In this document: piece after piece, positions 35,501 to 45,068 of the stretch
How the letters are laid out: each line of letters opens with the position of its first letter
Position numbering within the stretch: position 1 is the first letter of the stretch
Source: Strigops habroptila
Lineage: Eukaryota > Chordata > Aves > Psittaciformes > Psittacidae
NCBI RefSeq assembly: GCF_004027225.2
Contig: NC_044283.2
Location: 62,001 to 126,000 of the forward strand
DNA: 64,000 nucleotides
Direction: 5' to 3'
The notes under the pieces: generated by a model
Seen by the model: only the letters and a program-made list of their open reading frames with translations
Databases searched by the model: none
Told to the model about the DNA's origin: nothing
Position numbers and translations under genes: made by a program

Positions 35501-38500
35501 TCAGGTTGGTGGATGACGAGGAAGCTGCATGACCGTGACGCAGGGCGCCACTGGCAGCGGCGGGTGCGCGACTGGGCCCGGAGTGTGATGTGCGCGGTGG
35601 CGCTGAGCGGGGGAGCGCGGGGCTGGGGGTGCTGGTGAGCGCTGGGAACAGGCTGTGCAGAGCTTTGGCGGCCCCGCAGCCAGGAGAGCGGGGCAGTAGC
35701 TGACAGAGTTCAGGGAGGCCACAAGCGTGAGGCAGGATCCAGAGAGCAGCTTAGAGGCACTCGGCATAACCAGCTCAGCAGAGGGGTGCTGCGCGTGGCT
35801 GCCCGCGCGCCGGAGGAGCGGTGCAGGGCTGGAGAGGGCTCGGTTGTGTGGCAGCGCACACGGCAGCAGCAGGAGGCTCTGCACGTGCTCAGGCTGGATG
35901 CGGCTTCTGCTCAAGTTCAGCGGTGGGTTACGGTGCGGTTTTCTGACAATGAGAACCCTACATTTTTGAGTGACTACTCGAGGAGTGGGAGAGCTCTCCT
36001 GTTCTGGGCTGCTGACAGGGAATATCTTATCCTTCCTGTGGCTTTGGCTCCTCCAAGGAATTCCGTGAGATGGGTCAGCTTGTTTGTCTGTGCATCCCTT
36101 CCCTCACGAGTGGTGGGGAGAACAGCATGCGCATGACTGCAGATGTGTTTGAAGGTACTGGTTATAGTCACTTCTTGGCTCAGACTGCTGCCTCCAGAGG
36201 TTGAGCAGGACTTTCTGCCCTAATTCATCCTGGTCGATTCCTGATGCAATTTTAAGCCATCGGAAACTTGTGAGGACTGGACTGGAGATGCAGCACTTTG
36301 AATGGCTCAGTCAGTGCGTTGCAGAAAGCTTTCTTAGATGCTTGTGTGACACACTGAGCTGAGCAAAGCACCAAGCCTGGAGTTCAGGAAGAGTTTTCCC
36401 CAGCTCTGGTCAGCTGGAGCCTTGGAGGAGGCGTTGTTCTGTGGCACACATGGCCTGGGTTCAGCTGTGACAGCTTCCTCCTTCCTGGTACGTGGTGCAG
36501 TGCCAGGCTTGGGCTTCGGGCTGGAGCAATGCTGGTAACACATGGATTGTTCAGTTGTTGTTGGGGATGGGTCGGCGGGAGCTGAGCAATTGGGTTGGGC
36601 ATCACTTGTGTTTATTGTTGTTTTCCCCTTCCCTTCTTAGTTTTATATTCTCTTCCCTTGTTATTTCCCTTAGTAGTAGGAGGAGTGGTGGTTTTGATTC
36701 TGCTTTAGTTATTGGGCTGTTCTGATCTCAACCCGAGGGGTTCACATTCCTTCCATCCTCCTCCCATCCCCGCTGGCTGCTGGTGCGGAGCTACCGCCCC
36801 GGGTTCAGCCACCACAGCAAGGCAGCGGGTTTCTGAGCTCTGTCTCTCCAGTTACCCGCAGTGGTTGTGGTTTCTGGGCTGGGGAATAAACCAGGCCTGA
36901 GGCCTGTCTTGGAGTCATAGAACTGTTTGGTTGCAAAATACCTTTAAGCTCCTGGAGTGCAGCCATTGCCCAAGCACTGCCACGTCCACCACCCAGCCAT
37001 GTCCCCACGGGCCTTGTCTGCACGTCTTTTGAATCCCTCCAGGGCCGGTGACTCCAGCACTGCCCTGGGCAGCTTGTTCCAGTGCCTGACAATCTTTTTG
37101 GGAAGGAATTGTTCCTCATCTCCATCTAATCCTCCCCTGGGGCAGCTTGAGGCCGTTTCCTCTTGTCCCATCCCTTGTTCCTTGGGAGCAGAGACCCGCT
37201 GGCATCCCGGTGGGGCCCTGCCCGGCTCCTGTTCTGTGGGTGCAGCCTCATTGTGCTTTCTTCCCCAGAGTGTGGCTGACTCCTCCTGGATTGCAGAGCT
37301 GCTCTGGACCTTCTTTGTCCCCTTCACAGTATATCAAGTAAGGTACTATCCCTCTCTCTTTCATTTGGGGCAGGGATGGGGCAGGCAGAGCTGTGGTAGT
37401 GAGAGGTTTTCCAGCAGTGCTGATGTGCCCCTCGCTGTGGTCTCTGTGTGGCTTTGCTCAGTGTTACTTGGTCCGTGCCAGGTCCAGCTGCTGGCCCAGC
37501 TTCTGAAGCAGAGTGGGCCTGGTTCCTGCGTTGAGTTGGGGAAGGAGAGGAGCCTCCCAGGGCTTTTATGTCAAGTTTTCTGGGTATATTTTTGAGGCTG
37601 GCTGCTCGGCTGTGATTCACCCCAAGGTTCCTCAGGTCCCATGGGTGATTCCCTGCAGTCCCTTGTGGATTGCAGAGGGCGTTCAGACACCTCTGTGGGG
37701 CCCAGGTGAGCCCAGACAGGCTGAGAGCTTTGGTGTGGCAAGGTATCAGAGGCAGCAGAAGCGGGCGGGAGTCACATTCAGGGGTCATTTGCTGTAGCTT
37801 TTCCCAGCCGAATTTGGCTCGAGTCCTGTTGATCTGGTTTCTACTTGCATGTAAGTGGCAGTGGTTCCTCATCGGGGGCCGTTCTGGGAACTTCATTAGG
37901 ACATGCTTGGCGTGTTACACTTGGGTGCTAATAGAGGTTCAATGAGCCACTTTGTTTTCCAAACCGTGCCTTGCCCTGAGCTCTGCAGCTCCTGGTGAGG
38001 TTTCACACTCATCTTGTGGGGAGAGGCTTGGGGCGAGCTGCGATGGAGCTGCCGTGCTGGTGCCGGGGGGCTGCCCCCCTGCCCCCCCGCAGCCAGCCCG
38101 CTGCTGTTGTCCCCATCAGGTGGCTGCCGACCGTCCCCAGGCGCACGGAGGAGCCGAGCGAGGACTTTGCGCTGCGGGTGCAGGAGGTAGGAGGGGGCTG
38201 CACCCACAGGGGAGGGTGGGAGCAGAGCTGCAGAGGGTGTTCCTGGGTGGGTGCATTTGGGTGGTGGGAGCTCTGGCCCCTGTTTATTGCCCCTTCCAAT
38301 GGCTCAGTTTTTCCATGGCCTGTTTGCTGGTCCCCTTCCTGCCCGTTCCCAAGGCTCTGCCCATCGAGTTCAAACCTTTCACTCCCTTTCCATAATCCCA
38401 CAAGTCAAACGAAGCAGCTGGTTCTCCACCTTTCCCTTATGTGCTGAGAGCCTCATAGCTCCTGCACTGAGAATCCTGTATCTCCCTGTCAGCCTGTTTT

Positions 38501-41500
38501 GGCACATGATATTCCCAGCTCCTGGTCCTTTATGCACTCCATGCAGGCTCTGGAGAAATCAGTTCCCAGTCCTCTTGCCCTTGCTGTGGCTCCACACAGG
38601 CCTGTACATGTGCTACACTCCCCTGCAAGCTGGGAATGCTGGGGTCATACGTGTTGTGTGTCATGTACATGTGCCTCTTCTCTGCACCTGTGCAGCTCTT
38701 GGCCATGGAGCTGGGTGTGGTATCCACACGGCTCACGGCAGCAGACAGAACCGAGCACATGAAGAGGCTGAGACACACATCGCTGCTCCCCTTCGCCCCA
38801 GGTGGGTGTCCTGGGTCGCGTCCTCACTAGGGAACCGCCTTCAGAGAGGCCTCAGGCTGCTCTTGGTTACTCGTGCGTGGAGGGAGAGGAGGAGGCATGT
38901 TGGGGAGCAGGGGCTGCGGGTGTGCTCGGGGCTGGGGTTGGAGCTGGCTGGCAGGGCGAGCACCGCTGCTCCTGTGTGCAGACGTGGTGGCTGTGTGCAG
39001 GACGTGCAGCTTGCTTACCCTGCCAGCTCGTGCCGGAGCAAGCGGAGCTGTGGCAGCTCAAAGGCCACCCTGTTGTTGCAGCCCCAAGCCAGGCGCTGGC
39101 AGCGCGGCACCGGGTGCCGTCCAGCCTGGCGGGAGCTCCCGAGGACGTGCGCGTCGCGGCGATGGTGCGGCAGGTCAAGGAGGTGCTGCCTCACGTGCCT
39201 CTGGAGGTCATCAGGATAGACCTGGGTAAGCCATGCCCAGGGACACAGTGTCACCTTCCACGCTGTCTCTGTGATACCTGAGAGCGGAAACCGTGTCCCT
39301 GCTGCACCGTGGAGCACAAGGGCAGCAAGGGTGTGAGCGTCCGGGTGCGGTAGCTCCCTCTCTAACAGATCCTCTTGTCCCTACAGCCCAAACCAACTGT
39401 GTGGACACCACCATTGCCAACTTGCTGGAGGGGAGAGTATCCTTCTTCCCTGACAGTAAGGAGGCTGGTACTGACCTGCCCGCCCCAGCTACCTCCCAGG
39501 CTCCAGCTGCTTCTGGCATCCAGGGCTCCGCAGCTGAGCCTTCTTCCAAGGTACTTCTGGTGGTTGCGTTGTCTCTTCTGATGGCTTGTAGCCACAGCAC
39601 GATGGCCTGTGTCCTGCACTAGCCATGGGGTCAGGGAATGGAGCATTCTAAAGTGGAGGCTGACCTGGCATTGCAGAGCCGCTGGGGAGCTCCGTGGGCT
39701 CTGACCGTGTGCTGATGGCTCCTGTGCTCTGTGTTGCAGGCAGCTGCAAAGCAGTTTGCCAAGTCCCCTGTGGAGCGGCACCTGTCCCTGCAGGAGCGGA
39801 AGCGAGCGCTCTACGACTACGCCAGGAGGTGAGAGCCCCCCCCGGCCCTGGCAGAGCCCCCACACCCCCCAGCAGCACCCGGGTACCCCCGGCAAGGGCC
39901 GGCCCTGCTGGGCCTCATGTCCTCTGGCCCAGGAGCACGGGGCTGGGCAGAGGGAGGTGGCAGAGCTTTGTCCGCATCCCCTTGTCATTCCTGGGAAGTG
40001 CTCCCGGATCGTTACTGTGCTTCTGCGTTTGGGCCTAGGTGGGATTGAAGCTGTTTGCCCGAAGCTGCTGAGGAGCAGGCTTAGCAAAAACCCTCAGTTG
40101 TTCTTTGGTGCAAGGGATTTGTTTGATAGGAGCCACTGTGGACCTATAGATTTCTTTGCAATGAGTATTCATGCTCTGGACACTCATTTCAGACAGGAGT
40201 TGGCTGTTTGGCAGCAGGGACGGTGCAGTTCAGGTTCCTCAGTGTAAGTGGAGAAGTGCAGGGACCAGGGAGCGAGTCTGACCCTGTGTGGGGTTTTGAT
40301 GAGGCACATCCTGGAGCCAGCGTCCTGTTCTGGTGTAGAGGAGACACAGGAAATTCAGGCAGTTTGCCTGGGTCCGGAGTACACATTGCTCTGTGGGAAG
40401 GGGAGAACCAGTCTGGTGCTCCAGGAGTCAGGAGAAGGTTGCAGAGGTTCAGGGATCAGATAGACCTTTGAGATCAGCTTCTCTCTGCTACTGAGAGAAG
40501 GAAATTCCCGTGTCCGGAAACTGAAGCGAGGCAAATCCTCAGTGCCCGTTTCTAAAGGGCTGCTCCGAGGTGGCTCTGGGTAGCTCTTGGTCACCAAGGA
40601 CTTGGTTCAAACAGCTCTGTTTTTCTGTAAGATCACTGCAGTTTAGAGGAGTTTCATCTCCGCATAGTCCTGTGCCATAGACAATGTTAGACTGAGCTCA
40701 GAGCTGTCCCCCAAGCCTGATGGGAGCGTGGAGGTGCTGGGGGCTGGATCCACCGGGCGTGAGCTGTTCAGCAGCAAAGAAAAGAGGGTGGGAATCCTTT
40801 CCTGTGGATACCCAACCTGGCTTCCTTGCTGCTCTGCATGACCCTTTCCTGAGGCTCTTCTGCCTGCTGGCTGTGGAATAGCGATCTCTGCTTCTGAGGG
40901 AGGAGGGGATCCCAGCAGGATTTGGGAAGGTGCTCGTGCTCCTCCATGTCTGTACTCCGAAAGGGCCGTCCGTGCTGTGCCAGCCTCGGAGCAGGCGTGT
41001 GTCTGCCTGGGGTTCCCAGTGGCAGCAGCCACGCATCACTCGGCGGTTCAGGCTCAGCTCGGGGCTCCCGAGTGCTGCTCTCACCCGGCAGCTCCGGCAT
41101 TCCCAGCACGAGGCGGCTGTTCCCCGCCGGGGCTCTGCTTTGTTCTCACCCAGCCCCTTCCCACACCAACCCAAGCTGGTGTGTGTCAGCTCGGGGGGTG
41201 GGTGCGGGGGGGGGGTCCTGCAGTGTCACCGCTCCTTCTGCCCTCCCCCATGGAGCCTGTCCTTGCTCCAGCCTGGGGCGCTGTGCGTGCCTCCGTCCCG
41301 GGAGCCGGGCTGGGACCTGGCCTTGCCAGGCTTGTCCCCGGTAGTGCCCGTGTTCAGATGCGGGCCTGGTTGGAACCGCGCCCGGGTTCGCCGCGGCTTC
41401 CCGGGCTCTGGGCGAGCTGGGGCCGGGCCCGGGCCCTGCTTGGGGAGCACCGGGTGTGGGGAGGTGTCACCTCAGCGGGCCCGGCCCGCCGTGCGCGCCC

Positions 41501-41601
41501 CCTCGGGGCTGTGCCCCGCTCGCGGCCCGTGCGCTGACGCCGGTGTCTCCCGCAGGCGGTTCGCGGAGCGGAGCGGCGCGGCGCGGCTCGGCGGGCCTTG
41601 A
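32508..41601 (+). CDS. AUP1: Lipid droplet-regulating VLDL assembly factor AUP1
   Basis: Monotopic ER and lipid-droplet protein that recruits the E2 enzyme UBE2G2 for ER-associated degradation. Twelve exons: 32508-32557, 32809-32946, 33340-33490, 34369-34556, 34639-34711, 37269-37342, 38120-38186, 38696-38801, 39082-39225, 39387-39550, 39740-39828, 41556-41601. Phases agree; 429 aa. The N-terminus PGPERLFDSHR is that of human AUP1. A hydrophobic hairpin follows (LLLALLLYAPVG ... LRLFIGVHVFLV), then the acyltransferase-like motif NHVTQFDHN (HX4D) and LLLFPEEAATNGRAGLLRFS, then VPFTVYQVRW. A CUE domain for ubiquitin binding lies at VRQVKEVLPHVPLEVIRIDL and DTTIANLLEGRV. The C-terminal E2-binding helix is LQERKRALYDYARRRFAER. 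It is head-to-head with HTRA2, as in human. Confidence 0.96.
35500..35945. other. Local CpG-rich segment in AUP1 intron 5
   Basis: Within the longest early AUP1 intron (34,712-37,268), about 450 bp are distinctly richer in CG dinucleotides than the flanks. No splice-compatible coding exon or known repeat is recognisable. It may be an internal promoter, an enhancer or an old insertion. Confidence 0.35.
36540..36820 (+). mobile_element. Endogenous retrovirus LTR remnant
   Basis: Resembles the 3' portion of a songbird ERV LTR as I remember it: GCATCACTTGTGTTTATTG, a T-rich middle, CTTTAGTTATTGGGCTGTTC, TGATCTCAACCC, and a CCACAGCA-like end. It is degraded and no internal retroviral sequence lies beside it, so it looks like an old solo-LTR fossil. 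The left boundary is uncertain and family (ERVL-like) is a guess. Confidence 0.5.
36905..37215 (-). mobile_element. CR1 LINE fragment, reverse orientation
   Basis: Directly follows the LTR remnant in AUP1 intron 5 and ends about 50 bp before an exon. Landmarks on the + strand: GAGTCATAGAACTGTTTGG, CACTGCCCTGGGCAGCTTGT, GGAAGGAATTGTTCCTCATC, CTTGAGGCCGTTTCCTCTTG. Confidence 0.85.
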
Positions 41602-41642
41602 CCGGCCCTGCGCGGCTCGGCGCGCCCCCTGGCGGCGGCGGC

Positions 41643-41648
41643 AATAAA
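41643..41648 (+). terminator. AUP1: AUP1 poly(A) signal
   Basis: AATAAA only 42 nt after the AUP1 stop codon, giving a very short 3' UTR. It lies at the left edge of the CpG island of the next gene. Confidence 0.8.
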
Positions 41649-41659
41649 CGGCGGCAGCG

Positions 41660-42130
41660 TCTGGCGCGGCTCGGCTGTGCGCGCGCGGGGGGGCGGGGCC
41701 ACTGGAGGGGGCGGGGTCACCGGGGAGGGGGCGGGGCCGGGCCGGCTCCGTGCGGGCCCGCACGCGCCGCGGCCGCCGCCCGCTCGCCCGCCGCACGTAG
41801 GCGCCGCTTAAAGGGGCAACGCGGCGGCCCCGGCGGGTCCCGGCACTGGCGAGCTGCGGCCGGAGGCCGCGGCTCCGGGGCGGTGCTGCCGCCGAACCCT
41901 ACGGGAACCCGGCCTCTGCCGGCGTTCCCGCCCCGGTGCCGACCCCGCGGGCCCCCGCGCACGGAGCCGGTGCCCTTTTAAGAAACGAGCTGCCGGTGCC
42001 GGTGGTTTTATTTACATGGGGGCTCGGGGGCGTCACGTGACGGGCAGAGCGGCGGCGGCGGCCGAGCGCGGCGGGGCCATGGCGTGCAGCGGCGACGACG
42101 GTCCGTGCGGCGGGGGGCGGGAGCCGGGGG
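41660..42130 (+). promoter_or_regulatory. CpG-island promoter of the BNIP3-like gene
   Basis: Dense CpG sequence from just after the AUP1 poly(A) signal to the first BNIP3-like exon, with repeated GGGGCGGGGC boxes at 41,690-41,740 and a CLEAR palindrome at 42,032-42,041. There is no TATA box. The AUP1 end and this promoter are separated by fewer than 50 bp, so the two genes are tightly packed. Confidence 0.7.
42032..42041. promoter_or_regulatory. CLEAR-type palindrome GTCACGTGAC
   Basis: Exact 10-base palindrome, the consensus for MiT/TFE factors (TFEB, TFE3, MITF), 37 bp before the BNIP3-like ATG. It also contains ACGTG, the core of hypoxia response elements, in both orientations. Presence is direct observation; function is inference. 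Confidence 0.6.
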
Positions 42131-43689
42131 TCCCGAGCGGGCAGCGGGGGCCGGGTCACTGGGGTCCCGGTGGGTGCCGAGCGGACACCAGAGGGATGGG
42201 GGAGTGCGGGTCCCGGGGATCCCGGTTGGGCCGGTGTGACCCGGGGGGTCTGGGTCACTGGGGAGCCCGAGAGTCCTGGGTGGGCTGGCACAGGGCGGGG
42301 GTTAGGTTAACAGGGGTCCCTGCGGGGCTGACGTGCCCCGAGGTCCGGGACAATGGAGAGCCCGGGGCTCAAGGGCAGGCTGGTTCCATGGGGGTCCCGG
42401 TGGGCTGATGTGCACCGGGGAGGGTGGTGGGAGGTCAGTGGGGGTCCCGGGCTGATGGGCATTGCAGGGGTCCCGGGGGAGCGGGGCACGCCGCGGGGCA
42501 GCCCTGGGCAGACGCGCGTGCGCATGACACCCCAGGTTGGAGATAGTGCTTGGTGGTCCCTGGGCAGTGGTGCTGGATGCACCGGGGGGGTCAGAGCAGG
42601 GTGCGGGTGGGCGCGGGGCCGGAGCCGGGCTGACAGCCCCTGCAGGCTCCTGGGTGGAGCTGCGCTGCGGCCCCGGGGGCCCCGAGCCCGAGCCCTCGCG
42701 GCTCTCCTCCTGCCACGCCGACGTGGAGCGGATGCTGCTGGAGGCCCAGCTGGAGACCGAGAGCGGTGACAGGTGAGTCCCGGGGCTGAGCCGAGCACCG
42801 GGGGCCGAGGGGTGGCACAGGCCTGGTGACCGGGGGTCTCTTTGCAGTGCGCTGCTCCTGCTGGGCTCCCCAGCCTGGGATGACGATGGAGCTGGTCCGG
42901 CCAGCGAGCGGCCTGGAGACAGCAACCTGCGGCCTCCCTGCAGCCAGCCCCAGCCAGGCTGCCTGCACCCCCGGCAGGTGAGGGAGCTGCGCCGTGCCCT
43001 GTGCCATGCCGTGTGCTCTGCTGTGCCCGCTGTGCCCCTGGTCTTACTTGCTCTGTGCCTCTTTCTAGCAGGATGTGCCAGAGGAAGCCAAGCGGAGGGA
43101 GCGCCGCCTGCCAGCATCCCTCAGCTGGGCCTGCGCCCGCCACCCTCGGCATCTCTCTCCAAAGTAAGGCCGTGTCCCCCGGCAGCATGTGCTGTTGTCC
43201 CCTGTCCTGCACCCTCTCGCGGTGCTCTGTCCTCCCTTCCCTGTTAACCGTGCGCTTTTCCCAGGGAGTTTGCCTTTGTGTGCTCCCCGCAGCCGGTGCT
43301 GTGGAGCCTGCAGGGAGGAGCAGTGGGGAGAAAGAAGAAACTGTTCAGTTCAGAGCTGCTGCTGCTCTTCATCCCCTCGCTGCTGCTCAGCCACGTGCTG
43401 ACGCTGGGGCTCGGGTGAGTTTCTGATGGGCCTGATCTGGGCTTGGGTGCGGGCAGGGTGAGCCCTGAGCTGAGGGGTGTCTGCTGCCTGGGGGCCCCTG
43501 GCTGGCCTGACCTGGGAGGCTGCCCTGATGGAGCGGGGCTGGGGGCACACTCCTGGGTGTGGAGTGCTCATCCTTGGGCGCTGCTCTGAGCAGCCACAGC
43601 GTCCCTGCAGGGTCACTTACAGCCTCTCTCTCCAACCCAGGATCTACATTGGGAAGCGACTGGCAGCCTCCTCAGCCAACCCACTGTGA
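42079..43689 (+). CDS. BNIP3/BNIP3L-family mitophagy receptor, third paralogue
   Basis: Tail-anchored outer mitochondrial membrane protein of the BNIP3/NIX family. Six exons: 42079-42100, 42646-42772, 42848-42977, 43072-43163, 43265-43414, 43641-43689; 189 aa, against 194 and 219 for human BNIP3 and BNIP3L. The LC3-interacting motif is at residues 10-13 (WVEL in GSWVEL), at the family position. CHADVERMLLEAQLE matches the conserved GDMEKILLDAQHE block. The segment before KEF is where the weak BH3-like region lies in BNIP3, but the SDW..DWSSRPENIPP signature is largely lost. The membrane segment SLLLSHVLTLGLGIYIGKRL keeps the dimer histidine (His167) and the glycines at +7 and +11; Thr replaces Ala at +3. 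The first donor, GTCCGT, is weak. It is more diverged than BNIP3 or BNIP3L, hence a separate paralogue; fish have one called bnip4, as I recall. Confidence 0.87.
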
Positions 43690-43983
43690 AGAGGTGGGAT
43701 TGGTGAGGCTCCGTGTGGGGGGAGCCCGGGCACCAGCACAGCCCGGCTGTGGCACGAGGTGCTCCCAGGCTTCCCGGCTGCGGCACGAGGCGCCGTCTCC
43801 CATCGTCCCTTCTTTAGCCCCAGCCCAGGAGCTGATCCCGCTCTCCCACGTAGACAGAAGTCCACTGATGGCAGCTCCCGGGGCAGGCAGCCTCTGCCCT
43901 CCCCATCCCTTGGTTACGGGTCCACGTTCCTGCTCTTTAACACAGACTGTAAATATGAGTCTTGAGCTGCAATACCGCGTGTG

Positions 43984-43989
43984 AATAAA
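43984..43989 (+). terminator. Poly(A) signal of the BNIP3-like gene
   Basis: AATAAA 295 nt after the stop codon, with a GT-rich region downstream. Confidence 0.8.
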
Positions 43990-43994
43990 GAGCC

Positions 43995-44235
43995 GTGAGT
44001 CAGCGGTGGCACCAGACCTGCGCGGCCCAGCACCGGGAGAGCAGGCGAGCTCCTGGGGCGTTGTCATGGCATTGCCCTGGGCTCGGGCTGCAGGAGGGCG
44101 AGTCCCTGCCAATTGGGGTGCTGGGGGGTGCCTGGCTGTGGAAGGGGCCCCTGCTTGGGCTGTGTGTGCACAGGGGTGAGTACTGGGCGCATATGGGGTT
44201 TTCAGCCCTGCTGCAGTGTGTCAGGCTGGTGCATT
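43995..44235. other. Gap between BNIP3-like and DOCK-like 3' ends
   Basis: The two genes converge here and their poly(A) signals are about 250 bp apart. I see no further feature in the gap. Confidence 0.5.
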
Positions 44236-44240
44236 AGTCC

Positions 44241-44246
44241 TTTATT
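44241..44246 (-). terminator. Poly(A) signal of the DOCK-like gene
   Basis: TTTATT on the + strand (AATAAA on the gene strand), 823 nt beyond the DOCK-like stop at 45,069. Implies a 3' UTR of about 0.8 kb. Confidence 0.65.
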
Positions 44247-44845
44247 AGCTATGGCTGAGGCAGGGGGAAGCCCAGGGTGGGTGGCCAAGGGCTGCGAAGC
44301 CAGATGTGGCTGGAGAGCTGGCGCTGCAAAGCCAGATGTGGCAGGAGAGCTGGTGCTGCCCAGGCTGCACACAGAGCTGGCTGGGCCAGAGGGTTGGTTC
44401 TGGCGCTGCAGGGTGGCGTGGGAAGGTGCGGGACAAGGGACAGGAGCTGCCTCCGGTGGTGTGAGCGGGAGGGAATCGCTCGGCCCATGCTGGCAGGGGG
44501 CTCGTTGCCCTGCACGTGGCGAGGTCCATGGGCAGTTGAGGGTGGAGGGAGGAAGATCCTTTCCAGTGCAGCGTGGTCACAGTGCTGAGGGGCTGTGGGG
44601 CTCAGAGCTCAGCCGGGACAGGGCCTGGCACAGGCGGGTGTGTGGCCACTTGGGCTCAGCAGGAGCCTGGCCTGGGGCTGCTGCAATGCGCTGGGGTGGG
44701 GAAGAGTCTGGGGGCAGGGGGTTCCCAGCCCTGGGGACACCTGGAGGGTGGCAGGAGCCTGCCCTAACAGGACACAGGGTGGCCGTTCCCTGTGCTGGGG
44801 CATGCAGGGGGGTCCCAGGCTGTGCAGGATGCAAGCGGGGGTCCA

Positions 44846-45000
44846 GCGGGCAGGGATGGAGCAGGGCTGTTGGTCAGGCGGGCAGGGATGGAGCAGGGCT
44901 GTTGGTCAGGCGGGCAGGGATGGAGCAGGGCTGTTGGTCAGGCGGGCAGGGATGGAGCAGGGCTGTTGGTCAGGCGGGCAGGGATGGAGCAGGGCTGTTG
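44846..45000. repeat. 32-bp minisatellite in DOCK-like 3' UTR
   Basis: Five nearly perfect head-to-tail copies of a 32-bp unit beginning GCGGGCAGGGATGGAGCAGG; the last copy is partial. It lies just beyond the stop codon of the DOCK-like gene and creates a long spurious ORF on the opposite strand. Confidence 0.92.
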
Positions 45001-45068
45001 GCACAGCGGAGCGGGGTCACTGCGGGGTTTTCCATCCCTGGGCAGATGGGGCCGCTGCGGGCACCGGC

